Shown piece by piece: positions 10,881-20,229 of a DNA stretch of 64,000 nucleotides. The stretch spans positions 136,996,094 to 137,060,093 of the forward strand of contig OY821519.1 of NCBI GenBank assembly GCA_963682025.1, in the 5' to 3' direction. The stretch comes from Cordilura impudica. Lineage: Eukaryota; Arthropoda; Insecta; Diptera; Scathophagidae. The stretch's first letter is position 1, and the number at the start of each line of letters is the position of its first letter. The notes below the pieces were generated by a model that was not told the DNA's origin, made no database searches, and saw nothing but the letters and a program-made list of their open reading frames with translations. The translations under genes and the position numbers were made by a program.

Positions 10881-11365
10881 TTTATTGTTGATTTAATGTA
10901 GGAATATTTTGTTGAACATAATTTGTCAATACATTTAGATCGAAATTCTGTTTTCAAAGAAAATCTTGATTAATAATATAATTTCTTGAACGATATGGTG
11001 ATTGTACCACAAACTGAGCCAAAGCTTTACTCGTCATTCCTCAACGCATATCCATAATCAATATCAATGCCTCATTATACATTTCCTCTGTATAATTCAA
11101 TTGAACATTAAATGTTGGGCATTCGATGTAAAATATCTTCCATCATATAATCACGTTAATTCATCTATAAATCAGATAGATTAGCCGGATTTCAAGTTGA
11201 GATATTGATAAAAAATAAAATTCTAAATTGTTGTGGATATGCTGATACTGGAGCATCAGTTAATTTATTTTCAAAATGTGTCTCGTGTTCCAGCAATCCT
11301 AGTTTCAGACATGCTTCACGATAAGTGGCGCATAATTATCTATCAATAATGGGAAAACACATTAG
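10881..11365. other. Degraded sequence, probably Helitron
   Basis: No frame is readable for more than a few codons. It lies between a Helitron helicase relic and a Helitron end, so it is probably the eroded region upstream of the helicase motifs. The boundary is not visible. Confidence 0.3.
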
Positions 11366-11760
11366 TGTAGGTAGACCTTTCCGCCGCATGTATTGCTACC
11401 CCCTCCCCTCCAAATCGTAATGAAAGGGCTCACGCAAAGTTCCGAGGCTCTCACTATTATAGGAATTCAAATATATAACATTTAATATTAAGTTTGTAAG
11501 GGGGTGCACGCGCATTTGTCCAGTCCCGCCCATTTTTTTGTCTGACTACTCACGTTAATAATAGATGGTCTGAGACAAATATGCAAAGCTCTCTCTATCA
11601 TAGTACTCACTAAAAATATTTAAAAAAATACAGTCTTTACCACTTCCCATATCCGCAGTAAGACTCTATGGAAATTTCAGGAAGATCAGATGAGTAGTTA
11701 CGAAGATTACCTCCTACAAACTAACAAACACACATTAGCTCTTTATTATGTTAGTATAGA
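11366..11760 (-). mobile_element. Short Helitron copy
   Basis: The 5' end (minus strand, 11760 downward) reads TCTATACTAACATAATAAAG, matching the Helitron at 9180. The stem TTTCAGGAAGATCAGATGAG and a short CAAA repeat follow. One CCCGCCCATTTTTTTGTCTG unit is present. The 3' end near 11366 is degraded and not a clean CTRR. It is a shortened version of the module at 7558-7985. Confidence 0.7.
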
Positions 11761-12703
11761 TTATTTGTAGAGATTTTTTTATTTCGATACTTGCTGATAT
11801 AAAATGCTTTCTTTCATTCGGTACAACAATTATCAGATTTTTGGGCGTTCCTACCCTGGCGCAAGGTACATGTAGCTGCCCATGAGAAGAACATGGATTT
11901 TCCAAATTAGATCTGGCAACACTTAACTATTGGCCTTGAAGTTAAAATACCATTTGGCAATTTTTCTTTTTAGCGATTTTTGATTTTGCCCATTTTCGAT
12001 TTTGCCCATTTTTGATTTTGAAGATGTTTGTTTTTTGTGCGATTTTTATTTTTCGCGATTTTTTGGTGTGGCGATTTTTAATTTTGGTGATATATTTGCC
12101 ACGACAAATCACATTGATAACGAATGTACTTGTCAAAGGACTGTCGTTTTCGTAGTACTTCATATTTTTTATATAGGAGGAGCCACGCCCACTAATATCT
12201 GATGGACTCGTGCAAAATGTCGAGTATTTCCCTTTTATAGTACACCAGTTATATGATATCATATATTTACTTTTTACGGGTGGTGCCACGCCCACCTCTC
12301 CGATCACGCCCATTTTTTGTCTAACTAATCACATGAATAACTTATGGACACAGTCCCAAGACTCTCACTATTACAGTACTTTAGATATATGGCATTTTAT
12401 ATTCGAAAAAGCTCTCTCTAGCACAGTACTCGAGATATATAATACTGAATTCTTTCTTGCATTGGAGGTACCACGCCCACTTATCCGATCCCGCCCATTT
12501 CCGGCGTAGCTACTAATATTAACAATAGGTGACCTCACACAAATTTACAAAGCTCTCCCTATCATAGTTACTCAATATATATAATATTAAAAAATTATTT
12601 TGTGTGGGAGGTGCCACGCCCACTAAAAATATTTAAAAAATTATACACTATAGCACTTCCCATATCCGTAGTAAGACTCTGTGAAAATTTCAGGAAGATC
12701 AGA
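11761..12703 (-). mobile_element. Truncated Helitron repeat body
   Basis: It follows the previous copy in the same order as 7985-9060 follows 7558-7985: first an ATTTTTGATTTTGCCCAT simple array (11965-12070), then GCCACGACAAATCACATTG, then GCCACGCCCA units at about 12180, 12285, 12470 and 12610. It stops at 12703 in the middle of the 5' terminal block (AGGAAGATCAGAT), so the final approximately 80 bases with the TC end are missing. Non-coding. Confidence 0.7.
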
Positions 12704-13785
12704 TATTTTTTCCAAACCGAAAAAAAAACAAAAAAAAAAAAATCATTCAAACCGGTCAAGGTTAAGCTGACTAACCCACAGCAATTAATGGTGATAAGTA
12801 ATTTTTGCATATAAAATCCAAATTCAGAATTTACGATTATCTACTTTTGTTTTGGTCTTTTCTGAACTTTCTTTTTCCTAAACGTTACTCGTGATTAGGC
12901 GAAAAAACGAAAAAGAAATCATACAAATCGAGTTTTAGCGAGACTAAGACATAGCGTTTGATTTATATTATATGTAGATGTATTATCTAGAATTTTCAAA
13001 CAAAAAAGTGTTAAATTTTATGTGGGGAAAAACATACGTATTCTGATCGAAAGTTAGAAGGCAATTCGCGGGAAACCAGAAACTCATTCTGAATATTTTG
13101 TTAACAGGTGTGTAAAAAATGGACAGTCGGGGCAAGTGACTACGCCCATTTTTATCAGAACATCGTGTTTATATTATCAGAATAAGACTATGGAAATTTC
13201 AAGATGATATCTATATTCGAACTATTTTTGTCATTATCCTCCATACAAGTGCAACCACTGTGCATTGTTTTCTCTTTTATGTTTTTAGAGATAACTTAAA
13301 ATATTGCATAATGAACAAAATATTTATAAAGTTTGCAGAATAATGCGTCAGCTTGCATATATTATGCCTTTATAGACAATTTTATTGAAATCATGTTTAT
13401 AAGTATGTCGAGGTTAAATTGCACACAGCATACATTAAATGATACATTTGGTGGTTTTTTTCCACTTGTATATCTTTTTAAGACGTTAGGCTGTACTGTC
13501 TTTTTTTCCCAATTGCTTTCAAGCAAACTCAAAGCTTTGTAAACAAATATATTTGTTTTTTTTTTAGGAACACAGGGGCAAAAACTGACTGACTATTTTA
13601 TCAAGTAAGTACAATACATCCCAGCAAAAGAAGCGAGAAGTGCTTTAACTCAACTTTCTTTTGTATATGGTATGTCAATAGAGTGTTATTAAAAACAACA
13701 TTCTACTGATTTGAAACTGCTTTTTCAAAAGTGTTTTAAATTGCAATAACTTCCAAAAGTGATAAATTTTTGCAACGTTTTAATG
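12704..13785. other. AT-rich stretch leading into LINE RT
   Basis: A weak Helitron-like piece (TACGCCCATTTTTATCAG, then AGACTATGGAAATTTCA) occurs at about 13140-13210. The remainder holds nothing I recognise until the last 15-20 codons before 13786, which read into the LINE RT (FCNVLMYADD). Confidence 0.4.
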
Positions 13786-14126
13786 TACGCAGATGATGTT
13801 AAATTTTTTTTAGTACCTGTCAACATACTGATCATATTCAGCTTCAATCAGATTTCAACAATTTCTTTTCGTGGTGTAACCGTAATTTAATGGAACTAAA
13901 CTTGAAAAAATGTAAATGTATGCGTTTTTCAAGAATAATATTATTCCTGCTAACTACTCTCTGGGTAGATATAAGCTTGAACTTGTTGATACTTTTCTAG
14001 ATTTAGGCATTCTATTTAATCCTAAATTAAACTTCATGTCTTACGTCATCATGACTGTTAATAAAGTTAGAGGTACTCTCGCCTTTATTAAACGATGGGC
14101 AAAAGAATTTATTGATCGTTACATTA
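13786..14126 (+). pseudogene. LINE reverse transcriptase, catalytic site and thumb
   Basis: YADD at 13786-13797 (context NVLMYADDVKFFL) is the RT active site that binds the metal ions for cDNA synthesis. After a frame change, the thumb region reads WCNRNLMELNLKKCKCM, then ELVDTFLDLGILFNPKLNF, NKVRGTLAFIKRWAKEF and IDRYI, all typical of jockey/CR1-type LINEs. The frame is cut at 14127 by a MITE and resumes at 14616. Fingers and palm motifs before YADD are absent. Together with 9181-9780 it appears to be one LINE copy whose middle is lost. Confidence 0.8.
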
Positions 14127-14615
14127 AGCTGCTATTACATAATGTGTTTTTTACATATGTACTGTCAAATTTCGCCACAACAAAAGTTGTACATATCGTG
14201 TGATACATATGAAACATTGTTTATGTACAATACATGAGGAAAGCCACATGTACATTTTTCAATTAGAACAGGTTCTATTTTTGCATGACAAACATATGAA
14301 AATACAACACTGCTTGCGGCGAAAGAAAAACAGAGTAAATTATAAAGATTAATATTGAAAGAAAAATAAATTGTTTAATATTAATTAACAATTAAAAAAT
14401 ATATACCTTTTTTTTTTAACAAATTTTTGAAACTTCACAAATTCAATCAGCTGTTGTTTACATTTAGAGGTTATGTTATACGGAAATACATATGCACGTG
14501 GGATAGCAAAAATTATGAATAGTATGTAAAAGACAATTTTGACAGACATGAGGAATTTCATATGGATAAAAAAAGTGACAGTACATATGTAAAAAACACA
14601 TCGTGTAATAGCACC
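14127..14615. mobile_element. Harbinger-type MITE inserted in the LINE
   Basis: A 489-bp element flanked by TTA on both sides (14124-14126 and 14616-14618). The left end AGCTGCTATTACATAATGTG pairs with the reverse complement of the right end, GGTGCTATTACACGATGTG. The inverted similarity extends through TTTTTTACATATGTACTGTC on both arms. GGNGCTATTACA ends with TTA duplications fit PIF/Harbinger-derived MITEs. It interrupts the LINE frame between IDRYI and LTKQLFTSL. Non-coding; the apparent protein reading into it is an artefact of the insertion. Confidence 0.8.
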
Positions 14616-14689
14616 TTAACCAAACAACTTTTTACATCTCTTGTAAGACGTATTTTAGAATATGGCTCAATAATATGGGATCCTTACTA
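14616..14689 (+). pseudogene. LINE RT C-terminal segment between two insertions
   Basis: Reads LTKQLFTSLVRRILEYGS then IIWDPY, the conserved LEYGSIIWDPY motif found C-terminal to RT in jockey/CR1-type LINEs. It ends at the TA (14688-14689) used as target by the mariner at 14690. After that mariner the same frame resumes (YNIHIQKQF at 15598). Confidence 0.8.
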
Positions 14690-15595
14690 AAGGGTGATTT
14701 TTTAGCTATTATCTTTTTGGCAACACTGGTTTAAACAGCTGACGCACGTTTCGTGTTTTGTTTCATTGTCAAACATCTTCAGTTTGGTCTATAATTTAAC
14801 CATGAATCGTCTTACAAACGAACAACGCGTGGTCTGTTAAGAAAGTTCATCGCGCGCTTCTTCCATTTTATGGTCAGTTTAATCGACCCACTGAAGCGGC
14901 TATTCGAGCTATTGTGATTAAATTTCGCACCAAATTTACATTGTTGGACATTAAACCACCAACACGCTTACGTAGAGTGCGAACTGAAGAAAATATCGCA
15001 GCTGTATCGCCCAGTGTTAATGATGACCATCAATTATCGATTCGTCGCCGAATCGTAACGTAACTGTGAATGGTGAGCGCTAGCAAGAGATGATATCCAA
15101 CTTTTTTTTTGCCCAGAATGCAAGAGCTTGACTTGCATGACATGTGGATTCAACAAGACGGTGCCACATGCCACACAGCACGCGCAACAATGGACTTATT
15201 GAAAGGCGAGTTCGGTGAACATTTTATTTCACGTTCGGGACCGGTCAATTGGCCGCCTAGATCGTGCGATTTAACGCCTTTAGACTATTTTTTGTGAGGC
15301 TATGTTAAAGCTCATGACTATACAGACAATCCCGCTTCAATTGACGCATTTGAAGACAACATTGAAGCATTTATTCGTGAGATACTGGCCGAAATGTTGG
15401 AAAGAGTATGCCAAAATTGGACTAAGCGGATGAACCATTTGAGGCGCAGTCGCGGTCAACATTTGCATGAAATAATCTTCAAACATTAAATTACATGGAC
15501 CGTACTATCGATTCAAATAAAGATTTCATGCATTTTTCTGAATTTTATGTGCTTTTTTTCGAAAACTTTCCTATAGCTCTTAAAAAATCACCCTT
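14690..15595 (+). mobile_element. DD41D (rosa-like) mariner, internally deleted
   Basis: A 906-bp element flanked by TA duplications (14688-14689 and 15596-15597). Its ends are AAGGGTGATTTTTTAGCTAT and, inverted, AAGGGTGATTTTTTAAGAGC. The transposase frame starts MNRLTNEQR at 14802. It has lost a short piece after codon 9 and a large middle section: RIVT now abuts VNGER near 15060, so the first catalytic aspartate is gone. The second (WIQQDGATCHT) and third (LTPLDYFL) remain with 41 residues between them, followed by a TGA where the family has tryptophan (FLWGYVK). The C-terminus reads RGQHLHEIIFKH. It cannot make active enzyme but kept both ends, so it could have moved in trans. Closely related to the copy at 47231-55955. 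Confidence 0.88.
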
Positions 15596-15665
15596 TATAA
15601 CATTCATATTCAAAAACAATTTCTACTCCCTTGCTTATGTGGCTTACCTTAAAATCCCGCAATTA
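15596..15665 (+). pseudogene. LINE segment and left target duplication of the RTE-type LINE
   Basis: Continues the LINE after the mariner (TA, then YNIHIQKQF, then a degraded stretch). The last 15 bases, AAAATCCCGCAATTA at 15651-15665, are repeated at 17599-17613 on the far side of the second LINE. They are therefore its target-site duplication. Confidence 0.75.
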
Positions 15666-17598
15666 TATATATATATATGTTCCCGAAACTCCTATAAGGA
15701 GCATAGGGCCCCAACAAAATCTCTCCATTTTGATCTGTCCATCGCAATATTTTTCACTTCGCTCCAACTGGTGTTCAGAGTTGTTGCTTCAGCTATGACT
15801 TGTCGCCTCCATGTATGGGCTGGACGTCCTCTTCTACGACTACCTTGTGGATTCCACTCTATGGCACTTTTAGCAATGTCTGGATGGGCTTTTCTTATTG
15901 TATGACCTATCCAGTTCCACTTTCGTCTACGTACTTCAATGGTTATAGGAGATTGCTGCGTTTCGAACCAGAGCCTCTCATTGGTTATCCTTTGCGGCCA
16001 ATACACCCGAAGTATTTTTCTCAGACATCGGTTTATAAATACTTGCATTGCCTGAATGTCTGGGGGGGCCGCATTCCATGTTTCGCAGCCGTACAACAAA
16101 GTAGAACGAACATTCGAGTTAAATAGTTTGATTTTGACACCACGAGAGAGTGTGGATGATTTCCATACATAATTGAGTTGGCCGAAAGTTTGGGATGCTT
16201 TTTTAATACGGTGAGAGATATCTGCTCCCGAGCCGCCAGTTGTTGTTAATATAGAGCCAAGATAACAGAAAGATTCTACATCCTCTAGTATATCATTACC
16301 AATTGTAAATCTGCTGTTGTTTTCAGCGTTTATTCTCATCACCTTGGTCTTCCTAATGTTTATTTTAAGGCCTGCATTTGAGGCCATGTCTGACAGAAGT
16401 TGTAACTTTGATTGCATATCAGAGAATCGATGAGAGAGAAGGCAAATGTCATCAGCATATTCTAAGTCCTCTAATCTTCCATTAAGTCCCCAAGAGATAC
16501 CTCTATTGTCTACCATACATTGTTTCATGACAATATCCAATACGATGTTGAATAAGAGTGGAGACATTACGCAACCTTGGCGAACTCCCGTTCCAACTTT
16601 AACCCTCCTGCTTAACTTGCCTTCATGCACAATGCGGCAACTGGCATCAGCGTATAGGCTCTTTATAAGGTCAATTAGTTTGGGAGGGACACCCTTGCAC
16701 TGTAAGGCTTTCCAAATAACGTTGTGGTTTAGAGTATCGAAAGCTTTCTCAAAATCAATAAATACCAGATATAGTGGGGAACGCCATTCGACCGATTGTT
16801 CCACTATAATTCTGAGAGTGTTTACATGGTCAACACACGATTTGTTTGGACGAAAGCCAGCTTGTTGACATCTGAGTTGAGGTGTCAGTACGTCTGAGAT
16901 TCTTGACGTAATTATGTGGGTTATTATTTTGTTGACCATACTCAGCAACGTTATGCCCCGCCAGTTATTACGGCAAGTTAGATTACCCTTTTTCGGAATG
17001 TTGATGATCATGCCTTCCTTAAGTTCATCAGGAACTCTTTCATTATGCCATATGTCATCTACTAAGGGCAAAATAAGCTGTGCACAAGAAGAGGGATCTG
17101 TTTTGAGAAGTTCTGGGGAGATGTTGTCGGGCCCAGGGCTTTTATTATTTTTAAGCAACTTTATAGCTGAAATCAGCTCAGAAATAGATGGAGTTGTGAA
17201 GGGAATGTTTGCAGTATAATTATGGTTATCGCAATTGCATATGGTCTCATCTCCATTAGGTCCCGGAGTAAGGATTGAGGAGTAGTGGTCGGCCCAAAGA
17301 TCTAGCTGTTCGTCTTTCGATGTTATAAGTATGCCGTCATTGTTTTGTATAGGCTTTCCTGTTACAGTGGCTTTATTAGTAAGTTTTTTGATGACCTTAT
17401 AAAGATCTCCAGACCGATTTGTATCCGCTGCAGCTTGAGCTTCTAACGCTATTCCGTTCGTCCAAGCACGTTTGTCATTGCGGGCATTTCGCTTAACAAG
17501 ACGGTCTATAGCAGTGTGTTGTGATCGTAAATTTCCTTTCTCGTTTCTGGTTTTGGCGGTGTTAATGGCTGCTTTAATTAGTTTTCTTTCCATAATCA
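15666..17598 (-). mobile_element. 5'-truncated RTE-type LINE nested in the older LINE
   Basis: Bounded by a 15-bp direct repeat (15651-15665 and 17599-17613). On the minus strand it starts inside the RT gene, so it is 5'-truncated as expected from incomplete target-primed reverse transcription. It ends in a short (TA)n run right after the stop, with only about 25 bases of 3' UTR. A very short 3' UTR plus a microsatellite tail instead of poly(A) is typical of RTE-clade LINEs. The endonuclease is missing. Confidence 0.85.
15692..17593 (-). CDS. RTE-type LINE reverse transcriptase, 5'-truncated but open
   Basis: The frame is open for about 635 codons and enters from the truncation point; the first ATG is at 17593. 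Counting from the start of the open frame (17599), the RT domain includes LLKNNKSPGPDNISPELLK (148-166), GFRPNKSC (248-255), the first catalytic aspartate in FIDFEKAFDTL (280-290), TGVRQGCVMSPLLFN (337-351) and the YADD site (381-384). GLKINIRKTKVM and ESFCYLGS follow. The C-terminal region has LLYGCETWN, a WPQRITNERLWF block, RRKWNWIGHTIRK and RRRGRPAHTWRRQV, a tail characteristic of RTE/BovB-like elements. The enzyme copies element RNA into DNA at a nicked target. The lack of stops says the insertion is young. Clade is inferred from motifs and tail; R4-like is the main alternative. Confidence 0.85.
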   Translation of the reverse strand: MERKLIKAAINTAKTRNEKGNLRSQHTAIDRLVKRNARNDKRAWTNGIALEAQAAADTNRSGDLYKVIKKLTNKATVTGKPIQNNDGILITSKDEQLDLWADHYSSILTPGPNGDETICNCDNHNYTANIPFTTPSISELISAIKLLKNNKSPGPDNISPELLKTDPSSCAQLILPLVDDIWHNERVPDELKEGMIINIPKKGNLTCRNNWRGITLLSMVNKIITHIITSRISDVLTPQLRCQQAGFRPNKSCVDHVNTLRIIVEQSVEWRSPLYLVFIDFEKAFDTLNHNVIWKALQCKGVPPKLIDLIKSLYADASCRIVHEGKLSRRVKVGTGVRQGCVMSPLLFNIVLDIVMKQCMVDNRGISWGLNGRLEDLEYADDICLLSHRFSDMQSKLQLLSDMASNAGLKINIRKTKVMRINAENNSRFTIGNDILEDVESFCYLGSILTTTGGSGADISHRIKKASQTFGQLNYVWKSSTLSRGVKIKLFNSNVRSTLLYGCETWNAAPPDIQAMQVFINRCLRKILRVYWPQRITNERLWFETQQSPITIEVRRRKWNWIGHTIRKAHPDIAKSAIEWNPQGSRRRGRPAHTWRRQVIAEATTLNTSWSEVKNIAMDRSKWRDFVGALCSL

Positions 17599-17921
17599 AA
17601 AATCCCGCAATTAATATACCTTAATACGTTGATCGACTTAAATTAATAACATTACCTACTTTGGAAAGCCGTAGGACTATGCTAACAGTAACATTTGTGA
17701 TCAACCTAATTAATGGTGAAATCTGTTCTGACACTCATGTTCCTCAACGAGTATCATGCCAATTCCAACCACTCTTTGTTAAATCTTTTAAAACCAACTA
17801 TGATCTAGCTGATCTTTTTAGAAGAATTTGTTGTGATTATAATAATCTTTATCATTTAATTGATTTTTCGTTGAACACTGATGTAATTAAGCATAATATC
17901 ATTATTTTCTTAAATTCCTAA
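17599..17921 (+). pseudogene. LINE C-terminal end after the nested RTE-type LINE
   Basis: After the right target duplication (17599-17613) the older LINE resumes: LPTLESRRTMLTVTFVINLI, then NGEICSD and a typical end with HLIDFSLNTDVIKHNI. LESRR...F+xxLINGxI is the usual C-terminal motif of jockey/CR1-type LINE ORF2. The frame stops at 17921. No poly(A) or short repeat tail is obvious after it. Confidence 0.75.
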
Positions 17922-18361
17922 CTATTGTTTTTATTTGTAAATCTATTTAATTGTTTTAATATACATATGTATATTAGAGCGACTCACTCTGTATGGAGAG
18001 AAAAAAAGTGAAAAAAGTGCCCCCCTAGAAATCTACCTTGGTTTGTTTTATAACGACTCCCAAAATATTTCTGGTCCAGCATTAACCCATTCCGAGCTGG
18101 ACCGTTTTTAAAAAGGTCTTTTTTTTAGTTTTTTGAAAATATTTTAATTTCTTGCTAGTTCAACATATCCAATTTAGGTACAACGTTATAGGTTTTTTCA
18201 AGACGCGTTCAACGCCATATAGAACATGTCCAAGCATGTCCTAACTGTTTTGATATTCCAAAAAATATGTAATTTTTAATGGGTTTTGTATTAAAATGAG
18301 TAAATTAGAAAATTAAATCAACATTGAAAATAACATAAATTTATTTATGTTCTACTTGCAT
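17922..18361. other. LINE 3' flank, nothing recognised
   Basis: No coding frame. It may include the 3' UTR of the LINE; no end signal is visible. Confidence 0.3.
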
Positions 18362-18855
18362 AAACTTATCTTGGCATATTTTGGCATTACTGTACGTTAA
18401 CTTCTCTTGACAAATTTTGGTATTATATTATAAAAATTAATATAATATGATACTAGAGGACCCCTGCTGCTCCGCAGCATTATATTATATTATATTAATT
18501 TTTATAAAATAATACCAAAATTTGTCAAAAAAAAAATTAACGTACAGTAATGCCAAAATATGCCAAGAGAAGTTAACGTACAGTAAAAGTAAAGTTGATT
18601 GTCCACGCATAACTTTCCTCAAACCCAACGAATTCGAAAAATATAATATGATACTAGAGGACCCCTGCTGCTCCGCAGCATTATATTATATTATATTAAT
18701 TTTTATAATATAATACCAAAATTTGCCAAAAAAAAAAAAAAAAAAAATAACGTACAGTAATGCCAAAATATGCCAAGCGAAGTTAACGTACAGTAAAAGT
18801 AAAGTTGATTGTACACGCATAACTTTCCTCAAACCCAACGAATTTGAAAAAACAA
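18362..18855. repeat. Tandem and inverted Helitron 3'-end array
   Basis: Two tandem units of about 201 bp begin with the same junction, GATACTAGAGGACCCCTGCT (CTAG at 18453-18456 and 18654-18657). On the minus strand each ends as hairpin GCTGCGGAGCAGC, then AGGGGTCCT, then CTAG followed by host T: the standard Helitron 3' end. To the left, 18364-18446 is an inverted copy of the unit interior (GCATATTTTGGCATTACTGT, TAACTTCTCTTGACAAATTT), pairing with 18483-18575 across about 36 bases. The same end occurs singly at 42348. The array encodes nothing. Confidence 0.75.
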
Positions 18856-19028
18856 AAAAAAACAATTTGTTTTTGCTAAACTTACATTTAGCGTTAACGG
18901 CGTGCCCTGCGTATTTTAAATTTTATTATTTTTTATAAAAATAAAAAAAAATTTCAAATTCAATCATTAAATTAATAAAGATCGAAAATAAGATTTTTTA
19001 TTTTTATACAAAATAATAAAATTACAAC
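18856..19028. other. Spacer
   Basis: A+T-rich, nothing recognised. The phrase CATTTAGCGTTAACGGCGTG at 18884-18903 recurs inverted at 19783-19802. So the repeat at 19029-19761 sits inside a longer inverted repeat. Confidence 0.4.
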
Positions 19029-19761
19029 AAGTAAGAAAATTATAGTCGGTGTAGACCGACTATATGGTACCCTATACCATGCGTTTAGAGACCCTATCTC
19101 TCAGATCCAACAAACTGGATATAGAAAATAAGCATAAACCAAATTTGAGTGGGATTTTTCTGAATTTTTTTGGCTGCAGATATGAAAAATTTCATATTGC
19201 AAAAATATATACAAACAAAATTTGAGAAGAATCAGTGCAATATTTTTCTTTTTTGATAGATTTAAGTGAAGATCGGGAAGCAGCTCTATATGGGGACTAT
19301 GACTAAGAGTTGTCCAATAGGGATTCTTTTTGGACCGCTGATTAATGGATGTAATATATATACACAAACCCAATTTGACTAAGAGTTGTTTAATAATTTG
19401 GATCTTATGGCAATATATGTTGATTTCATAGGGGACATTTGTATGGGGGCTAGGTCTGAACAAGGACCGATTCTCACCAATTTCAATAGCGTTCATTCCA
19501 TGCCCGATAGAAGATCAAATACCAAATTTCATCAAAATATATGCATATTTTCGACCTGCAGTTTGATTACAAGCTTTACATGGACACACAGACGGACGGA
19601 CGGACGGACGGACGGACATCGTTAAATCGAATCAGATAGTGATTCTGATAGTGATTCTGATTCGATCGGTATAATTAAAGATGGGTGTAGGTCAAATATT
19701 TTTGGTTGTTACAAACAGCAGCACAAAGTCATTATACCCAAACCACATAGTGGTATAGGGT
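19029..19761 (+). repeat. Dispersed repeat family P, copy 1 (TAGTCGGTC palindrome, ACGG run)
   Basis: Family P starts ACAAGTAAGAAAATTATAGT, has the palindrome TAGTCGGTCTAGACCGACTA (here with one change), then ATACCCTATACCA. It contains TTTTTTTGGCTGCAGATATG, AGACGGACGGACGGACGG and GTTGTTACAAACAGCAGCAC, and ends TGGTATAGGGTATAA. The words ATACCCTATACCA and TGGTATAGGGTAT at the two ends form a short inverted pair. It has no protein. I count full-length copies at 19029, 28073, 29547, 40212 (minus) and 41304, and partial ones at 38600, 58352, 61355 and 61764. Its class (MITE, SINE-like or fragment of a longer element) is unknown to me. Confidence 0.8.
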
Positions 19762-20229
19762 ATAAATACGGAGGGCACGCCGTTAACGCTAAATGTAAAT
19801 TTAGCAAAAACAAATTGTTTTTCTTGTTTTTTCAAGACAGAAACAAACATGTATATTGTAGTATGCAATGTGTACTCGTATGCAATCATATTTGTTTCAA
19901 AGTTGTTCTATATTTTAGTTTGTTATATTGGAAGAGGCTTGAATAGTATACCTTTTGCCTGAATTCTCATTTGGTTGTTTTCAGCAAATATATATGAATT
20001 TAACTTTTTACCAAACAAACTATCTACTGCTTTTGGTTACTGATGGGGGTTGGTGACTCTTCCCGAAACAGCTGTATAACCTGTCACGCCGAATATAGAT
20101 CAATTTTTGAAACAAATGTGCTAATGCTTTTGCTTTATTTAAAGTAAAAACATTTGATCTTGAGCCTGAACAATTTCAAACTCAATCAGGTTCAACATTA
20201 TTAAATAAATAAAACAACAAAAGATATTA
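19762..20229. other. Spacer
   Basis: No gene recognised. It contains the inverted GGCACGCCGTTAACGCTAAA partner of 18884-18907. Confidence 0.3.

Noticed and set aside
11942..12313. 123-codon minus frame as a gene
   Set aside because: It covers simple ATTTTTGATTTTG repeats and Helitron units; the peptide is low complexity.
13916..14203. 95-codon LINE frame as one continuous protein
   Set aside because: Its last 25 or so codons lie in the Harbinger-type MITE; the LINE frame actually stops at 14126 and resumes at 14616.
15800..16868. Plus-strand frames of 108 and 140 codons
   Set aside because: Shadows of the RTE-type RT on the minus strand.
19595..19619. ACGG microsatellite as an independent feature
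   Set aside because: It occurs at the same place in every family P copy, so it is part of that repeat.
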